Positions 56,934 to 64,000 of a stretch of DNA of 64,000 bases are shown piece after piece (the first letter of the stretch is position 1; each line of letters begins with the position of its first letter). The position numbers and the translations under genes were made by a program. The stretch covers positions 1 through 64,000 of the forward strand of contig CAUFBM010000008.1 in assembly GCA_959023295.1 (NCBI GenBank), in the 5' to 3' direction. The notes beneath the pieces were generated by a model. It was not told the origin of the DNA. It saw nothing but the letters and a program-made list of their open reading frames with translations, and searched no databases. The DNA comes from an uncultured Collinsella sp. (GTDB taxonomy: Bacteria; Actinomycetota; Coriobacteriia; Coriobacteriales; Coriobacteriaceae).

Positions 56934-58691
56934 CTACTCGGTATCCTCGACCTCATACGAATCCGCCTCGGCTGGCTCATCGTTTGTCTCTGTCGCAGCC
57001 CCGCGCGCCTCGTCAAACGCGGCCTTCATGGTCTTGTTGCCCCACGTGAGCTTGCGAATGGTAAGATCGTCGGCCTTCTTGTTGGCTAGGCGCAGATTGT
57101 TCTCGGAGGACAGCAACGCCTCCTTGGTTTTCTGCAGATGGCTAATCGTCTTGTCGATCTCATCAATCGCCGTTTGGAACTTGCGGCTCGCGATCTCGTA
57201 GTTGCGACCGAAATCATTCTTGAACTTTTCCATCTTGGCTTCGAAGTTCGTGACGTCGATATTCTGCTGTTTGTACTCCGCCAGTTCCTGCTTATAGCGC
57301 AGCGAACCCATGGCGGCGTTGCGAAGAAGCGTGATCATGGGAATAAAGAACTGTGGGCGAATCACGTACATCTTCTCGTAGCGATAGCTCACGTCCACGA
57401 TGCCGGCGTTGTAAAGCTCGCTCTCGGGTTCGAGCAACGTGCAGAGCACCGCGTACTCGCAGCCTTTTTGGCGGCGATCGTGATCGAGCTTCTTAAAGAA
57501 GTCCTCGTTTTTGTGCTTGGTCGCAGTCTCGTCGTTCTCGTTTTTCATCTCGAACATAATCGAAATGACCTCGTTGCCGCTCGCGTCGCACTCGCGGAAG
57601 ATAAAGTCGCCCTTGGTACCCTCGGACGCATCGTTATCCTTCTCGAAGTACGCGTTAGGAAACGCCGTCATGCGCAGACGGTTAAACTCGGTCTCACAGT
57701 GCTGCTCGAGCGACTCGCCCACCATCTTGGTGGACAGGCGGACCTTCATGTCCTTAAGGCGCTCGATCTCTTCATCCTTGTAGCGGATCAGCTCATCGCT
57801 CGCGCGCTTGGCTTGAGCAAGCTCGAGCTCATGTGCCGCCTTTGCCTGTTCCTCGCGCGAATCGCGCACTGCCAGCTCACTCGTCAGTTTCGCACGTGCC
57901 TCGTCGCGCTCTCGCTCCGCCGCGGCGACTGCCTCCGACAGGTTCATTTTTGCCATCAGCTCCTGCTCGCGCAGCTGGGCACGCAGACCCTCGGCCTCTT
58001 GCTCAGATTGTGCCTTTGCGGCGGAAAACTTCTCCTGTACCGTCGCGCGGTAGTCAGCAAGTGCACGTTCGGCCTCGCTGCGAGCGGCATCGAGATCACG
58101 CTGCGACTCTGCCGCGGCAGCGGCAAGCGCCATCTCCTGAGCCTTGTCCGCTGCGGCAAGCCTGGCCTGCAGCTCGGCAATCTGGGCATCACGTGCAGCT
58201 AAATCGTTTTGAGCAGCGTTGCGCGCCGCCGACTCGGCAAGCTTGGCTTCGTCATCTTTGCGCCCCAGCCGCGCACGCAAATTGTCGATCTCGCGCTGAA
58301 GCTCAGCATTCTCCTTCTGAGCATCGGCACGGGCCTCAACCGCCGCACGCTGGCTTGCGCTCTCGCGCTCTGCGGCAGCGCCCTCGAGCTTGGCGCGCAG
58401 CTCGACAAGCTCGGCATCGCGCTTGGCGACCTCTTGTGCCAACTCCCGAGCCGCAGCATTCTTCTGCTCAACGAGTTGTGCATTGCGCTGAGACTCCGCC
58501 TCCTGCAGGGCAGCCGACGAACGCGAGCGCTCAAGCTCCAGCGCCTGCTCGCCCTCGCGTTGGACTGCCCTCACACGCTCATCCAGATCGCGCGAAAACT
58601 CGGCATCGCGTACTTGCTTGACGATATCCGCATAGCCAGACGCATCGACCTTAAAGACTTTGCCACAATGCGGGCACTTGATCTCGTTCAT
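56934..58691 (-). CDS. DUF2130 coiled-coil nuclease-like protein
   Basis: A 585-aa protein in three parts: an N-terminal zinc-type pair (CPHCGKVF, Cys6 and Cys9), a long Ala/Glu/Gln-rich coiled coil (about 30-330), and a C-terminal DUF2130 domain (about 335-490) with the PD-(D/E)XK-like signature KGDFIFRE and [11 protein letters not shown] (Asp and Glu-x-Lys). Such proteins look like SMC-type or structural nucleases, perhaps acting in DNA processing; none has been well characterised. TCGAGGAGC precedes the ATG at 58691. The gene is transcribed with the upstream ydjC only if the terminator at 58750-58784 is passed. Confidence 0.87.
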   Translation of the reverse strand: MNEIKCPHCGKVFKVDASGYADIVKQVRDAEFSRDLDERVRAVQREGEQALELERSRSSAALQEAESQRNAQLVEQKNAAARELAQEVAKRDAELVELRAKLEGAAAERESASQRAAVEARADAQKENAELQREIDNLRARLGRKDDEAKLAESAARNAAQNDLAARDAQIAELQARLAAADKAQEMALAAAAAESQRDLDAARSEAERALADYRATVQEKFSAAKAQSEQEAEGLRAQLREQELMAKMNLSEAVAAAERERDEARAKLTSELAVRDSREEQAKAAHELELAQAKRASDELIRYKDEEIERLKDMKVRLSTKMVGESLEQHCETEFNRLRMTAFPNAYFEKDNDASEGTKGDFIFRECDASGNEVISIMFEMKNENDETATKHKNEDFFKKLDHDRRQKGCEYAVLCTLLEPESELYNAGIVDVSYRYEKMYVIRPQFFIPMITLLRNAAMGSLRYKQELAEYKQQNIDVTNFEAKMEKFKNDFGRNYEIASRKFQTAIDEIDKTISHLQKTKEALLSSENNLRLANKKADDLTIRKLTWGNKTMKAAFDEARGAATETNDEPAEADSYEVEDTE

Positions 58692-58749
58692 AACAGCTCC
58701 TCGATGGACGCAAATTTCAACCGACTACACTCTACCGCGCCGCACGGAC

Positions 58750-58784
58750 AAAAAAGGCGCCGCCACCATAATGGCAACGGCGCC
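58750..58784 (-). terminator. Terminator of ydjC
   Basis: GGCGCC pairs with GGCGCC (with an inner GCCA/TGGC), followed on the minus strand by TTTTTTG. It separates ydjC from the DUF2130 gene. Confidence 0.85.
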
Positions 58785-58786
58785 AG

Positions 58787-58824
58787 AACCACCGCAAAGG
58801 TGCCTGTTCCCCTTGTGTTGGCTT
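58787..58824. repeat. Palindromic element copy 1, downstream of ydjC
   Basis: A degenerate copy of the element at 59617-59653. The core GGTGCCTGTTCCCC matches the other copy's GGTGCCTGTCCCC closely, and the left arm AACCACCGCAAAGG differs from it at one base; the right arm has drifted. It lies just after the ydjC stop. Confidence 0.65.
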
Positions 58825-58830
58825 GAGCTC

Positions 58831-59595
58831 TTACAGGTCGCGATAGTCGATCAGGCGAAGATCGGGTTGAGACTCGAGCCAAGCGCGCAGCTCAGGATCG
58901 ATCAGCGCATCGACTTCCTTGGTGCGATCGGTCGTAAGCGAGCTGTTCTCGAGGATATAGCGATCAAGATAGCCCGGGTGACACACAAAGACGACCGTCT
59001 CGCCGTCGGACATCTCGCGAACCGTCTGCATGATTGCTTCTTTAGGTTCGTAGCCCGGCTTCATCGAGCGCATTACCATGTGCAGATCGGTATCTCCGCA
59101 ACGCACCACCGCCGTGGGGTCGAAGCTCGCCTTTTGCTCCTTAAGGCCCAGCTCCTGGGCAACCGCCGAGATCGCTCGGTTAAGGTTTTTACTCATGACA
59201 GCATGGGCTTCGAAGTAGTCGGGCTCGCGGCCCACAATCTCGACAAAACGGTCATGCTGCGCACGGATCTCGATGCAGGCCTCGTCGAAGTCTATCAGCT
59301 CCTCACCGCGCTTAAAATGCTCGCGGAAGGTACGGCTGCTATGGAACTCGCCGTTCTCGTTGAGCATGCTCGGGATGAGCGCCGGGTCGGCACACGGCTT
59401 ACCCAGGCACACGTTAGTATGCTGGCCCACCGCAATGCCGGCATCCGCCACGAGCAACCAACCACGCTCGGCTTCAGGCATATTGGGCATCAGGCCCGCC
59501 GAGCGCACCAGGCCCTCGTTGACGCTTCGGGCAATCCCCAGGTCAACGGCATACGAATAACCGATATCATCGGCACGAATAAGCAATTGCTTCAT
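58831..59595 (-). CDS. YdjC/ChbG-type carbohydrate deacetylase
   Basis: YdjC-family deacetylase (254 aa), a TIM-barrel enzyme that removes acetyl groups from chitooligosaccharides such as diacetylchitobiose in enteric bacteria. It has the metal site RADDIGYSY (Asp9, Asp10), VGQHTNVCLG with the His ligand, and VCHPGYLD with another His. Gut bacteria may use it on mucin or food glycans, but nothing nearby confirms a substrate. GGAG precedes the ATG at 59595. The gene is flanked by two copies of a short palindromic element. Confidence 0.85.
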   Translation of the reverse strand: MKQLLIRADDIGYSYAVDLGIARSVNEGLVRSAGLMPNMPEAERGWLLVADAGIAVGQHTNVCLGKPCADPALIPSMLNENGEFHSSRTFREHFKRGEELIDFDEACIEIRAQHDRFVEIVGREPDYFEAHAVMSKNLNRAISAVAQELGLKEQKASFDPTAVVRCGDTDLHMVMRSMKPGYEPKEAIMQTVREMSDGETVVFVCHPGYLDRYILENSSLTTDRTKEVDALIDPELRAWLESQPDLRLIDYRDL

Positions 59596-59616
59596 AGCGA
59601 CTCCAATCTATGTGAA

Positions 59617-59653
59617 AACCACCACAAAGGTGCCTGTCCCCTTTGTGGTGGTT
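59617..59653. repeat. Palindromic element copy 2, upstream of ydjC
   Basis: AACCACCACAAAGG and CCTTTGTGGTGGTT are perfect 14-bp arms around the 9-nt loop TGCCTGTCC. It lies upstream of ydjC, between the two minus-strand genes ydjC and the metallophosphoesterase. Confidence 0.75.
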
Positions 59654-59661
59654 CTGGCGCC

Positions 59662-60207
59662 CTATAGCCCAAAGAAGCTAAGAATCTGATCGCGGCTTAC
59701 GGGCTTGTACTCGTTGGCGTCGAGGCCGACATCGTAGCGAAGGATAGGACGTTCGCGGTCGCGGTTGCGCGCGTTGGCGCGGTCTCCCCTGCTGTGGATA
59801 TGCCCGTGCAGCATGATGGCGCCGCGCGCCTTGCCGTTCCAGCTGAGCATGGGGTAGTGGCTCATAACCAGACGGTGGCCCTTGGCATAGCCGGGAGCAA
59901 CCTCCAGATAATCGCGCACCTCATCCCAAATGCGCGGCGCGTCCGGATCTTCCCAGTCGCCGTCATGGTTGCCACGGATGAGTGTCACATTCTTGCATTC
60001 GATACGCTCGCGAAGGCGCACAGCATCCGCTAGGGGCAAGCGATAGGTAAAGTCACCCAGGATATAAAGACGGTCGTCCGCCGCCACGCACTCATTGATG
60101 GCAGCGATGACCTTGCGGTTCATCTCCTCGACCGAATCAAACGGCCGATCCATATCGTGCAAGATATTCGTATCGCCCAGGTGCAGGTCGGCGGTAAACC
60201 ACATCAT
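59662..60207 (-). CDS. Metallophosphoesterase
   Basis: Calcineurin-like metallophosphoesterase (181 aa). Motifs: FTADLHLGD (Asp, His), YILGDFTYR, LIRGNHDGD, SHYPML and GHIHSRG, all in order and intact. Proteins of this size are phosphodiesterases or phosphatases of unknown substrate. An upstream TTG and ATG in frame lack sites; AGGA lies eight bases before ATG 60207. It follows the acidic mini-protein gene by 66 nt. Confidence 0.88.
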   Translation of the reverse strand: MMWFTADLHLGDTNILHDMDRPFDSVEEMNRKVIAAINECVAADDRLYILGDFTYRLPLADAVRLRERIECKNVTLIRGNHDGDWEDPDAPRIWDEVRDYLEVAPGYAKGHRLVMSHYPMLSWNGKARGAIMLHGHIHSRGDRANARNRDRERPILRYDVGLDANEYKPVSRDQILSFFGL

Positions 60208-60273
60208 CGTCTCTGTCCTCATTTCGCAATGTGTCAAACTCGTGCTAAGTATACAGATGCAGCGATGCGGCGG

Positions 60274-60453
60274 TTATCCAAAGAGCCCGCCGAACAGTCC
60301 GCGGCGGTGCTTCTCTTGCTTTTTCGAAGCGTCACCCTGGGCATTCTTGTCCTGCCGCTTCTTACGGTCCTGCTCCAGCTCATCGTCGTCGAGTAGCAGA
60401 TCCCACACAAACGGATCATCCGTCAAATCGAACAGGTCATCGTCATCAAACAT
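60274..60453 (-). CDS. Small acidic protein with charged tail
   Basis: A 59-aa protein, very acidic at the start (MFDDDDLFDLTDDPF, VWDLLLDDDELEQD) and basic toward the end (KKRQDK, KKQEKHRRG), finishing with GLFGGLFG, a possible short hydrophobic tail. The start is ATG 60453, with GGAG six bases before; a longer frame adds four residues without a site. The gene follows the HIRAN gene by 18 nt. The split charge suggests a partner-binding or DNA-mimic role, but this is speculation. Confidence 0.62.
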   Translation of the reverse strand: MFDDDDLFDLTDDPFVWDLLLDDDELEQDRKKRQDKNAQGDASKKQEKHRRGLFGGLFG

Positions 60454-60471
60454 GACAGTCTCCATTGCCGG

Positions 60472-60798
60472 CTAGCGAGCATCCACCACATAAAGGCCAA
60501 CGCGCACCTGATGCCAGGGGCTGCGCTCGGGCGCAACCTGCTGTACGCGGGCCTCAAAAACGTCCTCGTGGCCGTAATACATCATCAAGGACAGTGGGCC
60601 GACCTCGTTTCCCGGAACATACCCAAGCTTGGTATCGTCGTAGTAGATCGCAACCGCCTCAGGGTCATGGGGATTATCGCGCTCGGCACACAGCGTCAGC
60701 TTATCGCCAACCTTAAGATCGCCCAGGACCAAGGCACCGTCGGCATACTGAAATCCTGCGATATGAAACGACAAAAGAACACGCGAAGGCTCGTACAT
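60472..60798 (-). CDS. HIRAN-domain protein
   Basis: A stand-alone HIRAN domain (108 aa). Recognisable segments are FHIAGFQYADGALVLGDL, LTLCAERDNPHDPEAVAIYY and KLGYVPGNEVGPLSLMM. HIRAN domains bind single-strand DNA 3' ends or damaged DNA in larger repair proteins; alone, function is unknown. AGAGGAGC precedes the ATG, and a GCCGG/CCGGC hairpin at 60815-60829 lies just upstream. With the acidic mini-protein and the phosphoesterase it forms a compact unit. Confidence 0.88.
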   Translation of the reverse strand: MYEPSRVLLSFHIAGFQYADGALVLGDLKVGDKLTLCAERDNPHDPEAVAIYYDDTKLGYVPGNEVGPLSLMMYYGHEDVFEARVQQVAPERSPWHQVRVGLYVVDAR

Positions 60799-61063
60799 GG
60801 CAGCTCCTCTAACGGCCGGATAAACCGGCGCTTAACCTTAGTGAGAAGTCTACGAACTCGTGCGGACACGAATTCGCCCGCTCGCACCTTTCACCCATTT
60901 GCTGCAACGTCTGCGAGACAGAGCGCTTGCAGATAAGATAGGAGCACGAATGGCACCCGCGGCAGCGGGTCTTGCCAACTCCGATACACGTTTTCATCGT
61001 GAGAAGTGGCCGTCTTCGCTTACGCGGGGGCGGCTATTTTGTTTGCCCCTATGTCATCTGATT

Positions 61064-62443
61064 CTAATGCACAAACATGCGCACGAACTTGTGCTTCCAG
61101 CTTGCGTAAGGGGCATAGCGGAATGGCACGTCCAGCCACGTAGCCTTGTTCACGATGCTCTTCTTGTGGCTAAACGTATCGAAGCTCTCGCGGCCATGGT
61201 ACTGGCCCATACCGCTCGCACCCATGCCGCCAAAGCCCATATGGCTCGTAGCCAAGTGCATGATCGTGTCGTTGACGCAGCCGCCGCCAAAGGGCACGTA
61301 GCGCACAAAGCGCTGCTGAGCCGCACGGTCCTGGCTAAAGATATACAGGGCCAGCGGCGTCGGACGATCCGTAATAAACGTCTCGGCCTCGTCTAGGCTC
61401 TCAAACGTCAGCACCGGCAAGATGGGACCGAAGATTTCCTCCTGCATCACGGCGTCATCGGGGGACACGCCGTCCAAAATCGTCGGCTCAATCTTGAGCG
61501 AAGTCTCGCGCGCGGTACCTCCAAGCACGACCTTATCGGGATCGATCAGCCCGCGCACGCGCGCAAAATGCTTGGCGTTGACGATATGCCCGTAGTCCTC
61601 GTTATCGAGCGGATGCTCGCCAAACATACGGCGGGTCTCTTCCTTGATGAGGCCCAGCAGCTCGTCGTGCACGCGCGTATCGACCAGCAGGTAGTCGGGC
61701 GCCACGCAGGTCTGCCCCACGTTGAGCCATTTGCCAAAGGCGATACGCCGCGCCGCGACCTTCAAGTTTGCCGTCGCATCCACGATGCAGGGACTCTTTC
61801 CACCCAGTTCAAGCGTCACGGGCGTAAGGTTTTTACTTGCGCGCTCCATAACGAGCTTGCCGACCGGAACGCTACCGGTAAAGAAGATCTTGTCCCAGCA
61901 CTCGTCGAGCAGCGCTTCGTTTTCGGCGCGCCCGCCCTCGACAACCATCACCAGGCGCGGATCAAATGCCTCTTCACAGATTTGCTTGAGCACCGCGCTC
62001 GAAGCCGGAGCATAGGCGCTCGGCTTGATGACCACAGTATTGCCCGCGGCAAGGGCGCCAGCGAGCGGCTCGAGCGTCAGCAAAAACGGATAGTTCCAGG
62101 GCGCCATGATGAGCGTGACGCCATAGGGCACGGCTTGCGTTTTGCACACGCTCACGGCATTGGCAAGGTCACACGGACGCAGGCGCGGACGACTCCATCG
62201 AGCCACATGCGCAATCTGATGACGAATCTCGGAAAGCGACGTGCCGATCTCGCACATATAGGCCTCGTCATGCGACTTTCCCAAATCGGTCTTGAGCGCA
62301 TGGGCAATATCGGCCTCGTGGGCCCGCACCGCATCGCGTAAACTCACGAGTGCACGACGTCGAGCATCAACATCAAACGTGGCGTGCGTCTTAAAGTAGG
62401 CGCGCTGATCGCCGACGATGCGCGCAATTTCCTCGGTGTTCAT
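61064..62443 (-). CDS. Aldehyde dehydrogenase
   Basis: NAD(P)-dependent aldehyde dehydrogenase (459 aa). The nucleotide-binding and catalytic parts are clear: MAPWNYPFLLTLEP, IKPSAYAPASSAVL, FTGSVPVGKLVMERA, VTLELGGKSPCIV (Glu) and GQTCVAPDYLL (catalytic Cys, about 241). It resembles class 3 and fatty-aldehyde dehydrogenases, with a slightly longer hydrophobic C-terminus. AGGAGGG precedes the ATG at 62443. It lies 8 nt downstream of the alcohol dehydrogenase gene, so the two are in one operon. Confidence 0.93.
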   Translation of the reverse strand: MNTEEIARIVGDQRAYFKTHATFDVDARRRALVSLRDAVRAHEADIAHALKTDLGKSHDEAYMCEIGTSLSEIRHQIAHVARWSRPRLRPCDLANAVSVCKTQAVPYGVTLIMAPWNYPFLLTLEPLAGALAAGNTVVIKPSAYAPASSAVLKQICEEAFDPRLVMVVEGGRAENEALLDECWDKIFFTGSVPVGKLVMERASKNLTPVTLELGGKSPCIVDATANLKVAARRIAFGKWLNVGQTCVAPDYLLVDTRVHDELLGLIKEETRRMFGEHPLDNEDYGHIVNAKHFARVRGLIDPDKVVLGGTARETSLKIEPTILDGVSPDDAVMQEEIFGPILPVLTFESLDEAETFITDRPTPLALYIFSQDRAAQQRFVRYVPFGGGCVNDTIMHLATSHMGFGGMGASGMGQYHGRESFDTFSHKKSIVNKATWLDVPFRYAPYASWKHKFVRMFVH

Positions 62444-62451
62444 GGACCCTC

Positions 62452-63672
62452 CTAGTTCTCGTCCTCAAACATACCACCCGCGACGACCTCGTACATATGC
62501 TCGAGCTCCGGGCGGTCCATCAAAAGCGGAACGGGGTACAGGGGATTGGCCTCGGCATCGGCATGGACCGCCATTTGCGGAATATCGGAGCGGCGAATAC
62601 CCGAGACATATTTGGGGATTCCCAGGGCCTCGTTCATGCGGTCGACCCAATCGATAAAGGCCTCGGCCGCAAGACTGTCCTGCGCGGTAGCCGGCGCAAT
62701 GCCCGCCATGCGAGCAAGATCGGCAAGCTTGGGAGCGGCGGCGTCACCATAAGCGCGAAGCATGTGCGGCAGGATGATCGCGTTGGCCAAGCCGTGCGGA
62801 ATCCCGTAACGCCCGCCCAAGCTGTGTGCGATGGCATGAACGTATCCAACATAGGAGCGCGTAAAGGCAACGCCCGCCTTATACGCCGCCGAAAGCATAT
62901 TGCGACGCGCACGCATGTTGTCTCCATGCTCATGGGCCTCAAGCAAATTATCGCAGATGAGCTGAACCGCCTGTCGCGCCATCTTGCGCGTATAGGGCGT
63001 GGTGCTTCGCCCGATAAAGGCCTCGACAGCATGCGTCAGGGCATCCATACCCGTCTGCCCCGTAATGGACGCCGGCAACCCGCGCGTAAACTCGGGGTCG
63101 TGGACCGCAAAACGCGGGATAAGCACAAAGTCGTTAATGGGGTATTTATAGTGCGTCTCGTCATCGGTGATAACCGCCGCGAGCGTGACTTCGCTTCCCG
63201 TACCGGCGGTAGTGGGAACCGCAATAAGCAGCGGCAGGAGACGGTGGACGCGCAACAGGCCGCGCATCTTGTTGATGGGCTTGTTTGGCTGCGCGATACG
63301 TGCTCCCACGCCCTTGGCACAGTCCATAGCCGAGCCGCCGCCAAAGCCGATAATGGCCTGGCAGTCGTTCTCGCGATACAGCGCCGCCGCTTCCTCCACA
63401 TTCGAGACTGTGGGGTTCATACGCGTTTCGGCATAGACCGTAACGCCAATCCCCTGAGCCGTAAGCGCACGCTCGAGTGATGCCGTGAGCCCCAGACGGG
63501 CAATGCCGGGATCCGTCACGATAAGGGCCTTCTGGATCGAGCGCTTTTGAAGCACCGCGGGCACATCCTCGGCATGCTCCAAAATGCGCGGCTCGGTATA
63601 GGGCAGGATCGGCAATGCAATGCGAAAAACCGTCTGATATGTTCGGCACCAGGCACGACGGGCTAGATGCAT
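62452..63672 (-). CDS. Iron-containing alcohol dehydrogenase
   Basis: Group III (iron-type) alcohol dehydrogenase (406 aa), interconverting alcohols and aldehydes or ketones with NAD(P)H. It has GFGGGSAMDCAKG (cofactor), VPTTAGTGSEVT, and the metal ligands in AIAHSLGGRYGIPHGLANAI and the Asp in the FAVHDPEFT region. The substrate could be butanol, 1,2- or 1,3-propanediol or lactaldehyde. GGAG precedes the ATG at 63672. The upstream region has two operator-like inverted repeats, suggesting substrate-linked regulation with the downstream aldehyde dehydrogenase. Confidence 0.92.
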   Translation of the reverse strand: MHLARRAWCRTYQTVFRIALPILPYTEPRILEHAEDVPAVLQKRSIQKALIVTDPGIARLGLTASLERALTAQGIGVTVYAETRMNPTVSNVEEAAALYRENDCQAIIGFGGGSAMDCAKGVGARIAQPNKPINKMRGLLRVHRLLPLLIAVPTTAGTGSEVTLAAVITDDETHYKYPINDFVLIPRFAVHDPEFTRGLPASITGQTGMDALTHAVEAFIGRSTTPYTRKMARQAVQLICDNLLEAHEHGDNMRARRNMLSAAYKAGVAFTRSYVGYVHAIAHSLGGRYGIPHGLANAIILPHMLRAYGDAAAPKLADLARMAGIAPATAQDSLAAEAFIDWVDRMNEALGIPKYVSGIRRSDIPQMAVHADAEANPLYPVPLLMDRPELEHMYEVVAGGMFEDEN

Positions 63673-63690
63673 AAAGGAAGCTCCTTCATT

Positions 63691-63706
63691 TGTTGATTGG
63701 TCAACA
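63691..63706. promoter_or_regulatory. Operator-like inverted repeat, proximal
   Basis: TGTTGA TTGG TCAACA is a perfect 6-bp inverted repeat centred 26 nt upstream of the alcohol dehydrogenase start. The form and size are those of a dimeric regulator site. Confidence 0.5.
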
Positions 63707-63754
63707 TTTGCTCGACCGATTGTACTCATCGGCGGTCAAAGACGGCCTGCCAAT

Positions 63755-63770
63755 CGTTAATCAATCAACA
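63755..63770. promoter_or_regulatory. Operator-like inverted repeat, distal
   Basis: CGTTAATCAATCAACA reads on the other strand TGTTGATTGATTAACG, close to the site at 63691-63706 and 64 bp away, about six helical turns. It could allow looping or repression from both sides, and also lies upstream of the rightward gene. Confidence 0.45.
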
Positions 63771-63816
63771 TCTTCATATCTCAAAATTGTTTTATTAAAA
63801 ATCATTCCTAATAGGC

Positions 63817-63844
63817 TTCACATTTGGTCGCATTTATGGATAAT
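63817..63844 (+). promoter_or_regulatory. Candidate promoter of the right-edge gene
   Basis: TTCACA (63817-63822) and GATAAT (63839-63844) with a 16-nt spacer, 85 nt before the ATG at 63929. The sequence around it is AT-rich. Confidence 0.45.
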
Positions 63845-63862
63845 AGAACTCGTCAAGACGCA

Positions 63863-63893
63863 CGTCCGGAGAGGGCCCTTACGGGACCGGACG
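63863..63893 (+). promoter_or_regulatory. Leader hairpin of the right-edge gene
   Basis: CGTCCGG and CCGGACG (7 bp) enclose a loop containing CCC/GGG. It lies in the presumed 5' leader, 36 nt before the start codon. Its role is unknown; no T-run follows. Confidence 0.35.
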
Positions 63894-63928
63894 AGCGCGC
63901 AATCGCCATCGATCGAAAGGATCGAATC

Positions 63929-64000
63929 ATGAAGTTTGTTTGCCCCGTTTGCGGTTATGTGGAAGAGTTCGACGGCGACCAGCTGCCCGAGGATTTTAAG
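63929..64000 (+). CDS. Rubredoxin-type protein, partial (5' end)
   Basis: Only 24 residues lie inside the window: MKFVCPVCGYVEEFDGDQLP, then EDFK, open at the right edge. CPVCGYV is a rubredoxin-type half site for iron and the next residues fit the start of a rubredoxin or a reverse-rubrerythrin / NADH-peroxidase-type protein, but the second CxxC is beyond the window. AAAGGA precedes the ATG. A likely promoter and a leader hairpin lie upstream. The domain alone does not tell which protein this is. Confidence 0.75.
   Translation, partial: MKFVCPVCGYVEEFDGDQLPEDFK

Noticed and set aside
60860..61396. A 178-codon plus-strand frame across the aldehyde dehydrogenase 3' end
   Set aside because: Most of it is the mirror of the dehydrogenase gene; only the first 200 bases are intergenic.
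1..64000. CRISPR arrays, insertion sequences or prophage
   Set aside because: I found no regularly spaced direct repeats of array type, no transposase or integrase, and no phage structural gene.

Overview
The window is high-GC actinobacterial chromosome that I assign to the Coriobacteriia, most likely a gut Collinsella or close relative. This rests on the gene content, the overall protein resemblance, the GC-rich codon use with long antisense shadow frames, and the large single-chain PurL; no marker here proves the genus. Nearly all of it is core chromosome: there is no rRNA, prophage, intact insertion sequence or CRISPR array, and only one tRNA (Leu-CAA). All genes look intact; the gene at the right edge is cut by the window end.

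Layout. 0-2 kb: the translation operon infC-rpmI-rplT (minus strand) with a leader attenuator, a probable AUA start for IF-3 and a terminator, then tRNA-Leu with a duplicated 3' end. 2-14 kb: a transglutaminase-like protein, class II aldolase, and the run recJ/helicase fusion - rel - MBL hydrolase; a bile-acid/sodium symporter-family protein; cutC coupled to a DUF4931 protein. 14-20.7 kb: a complete branched-chain amino acid ABC importer with two paralogous binding lipoproteins. 20.9-28.9 kb: homoserine dehydrogenase, a CPA2 antiporter, purL and an EamA exporter. 29-37 kb: a membrane GGDEF protein, KdgT, AzlCD, an HD hydrolase, and a GlcD-EtfB-EtfA operon that matches electron-confurcating lactate dehydrogenase. 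37.4-40.6 kb: five genes for envelope proteins, including a small LAQTG sortase substrate and a WxL-like secreted protein. 41.5-47.2 kb: the most interesting block, a TerB-N/TerB-C protein, a BrxD-like P-loop ATPase and an Lhr/BrxHI-like SF2 helicase. 47-54 kb: a spermidine-synthase-like protein coupled to Elp3, a membrane-tethered XRE regulator coupled to a DUF4097 protein, a methyltransferase and TrmB. 54-61 kb: a DUF3516 helicase, a DUF2130 protein, a YdjC deacetylase, a metallophosphoesterase, an acidic mini-protein and a HIRAN protein. 61-64 kb: an aldehyde/alcohol dehydrogenase operon with twin operator-like sites, and the first codons of a rubredoxin-type protein.

Physiology. The genes fit an anaerobic fermenter that uses sugars and amino acids: aldolase, lactate oxidation through flavoprotein-coupled ferredoxin chemistry, alcohol/aldehyde interconversion, amino acid import and export, KDG uptake, and rubredoxin-type redox proteins.

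A second theme is unusual intergenic structure. At least four intergenic regions hold nested hairpins of about 90-125 nt with 9-20 bp outer stems (3644-3737, 14218-14316, 47162-47250, 53929-54051). Shorter palindromic elements flank ydjC and sit beside the tRNA and cutC. I could run no database search, so family names come from visible motifs, length and context, and start sites from Shine-Dalgarno inspection.
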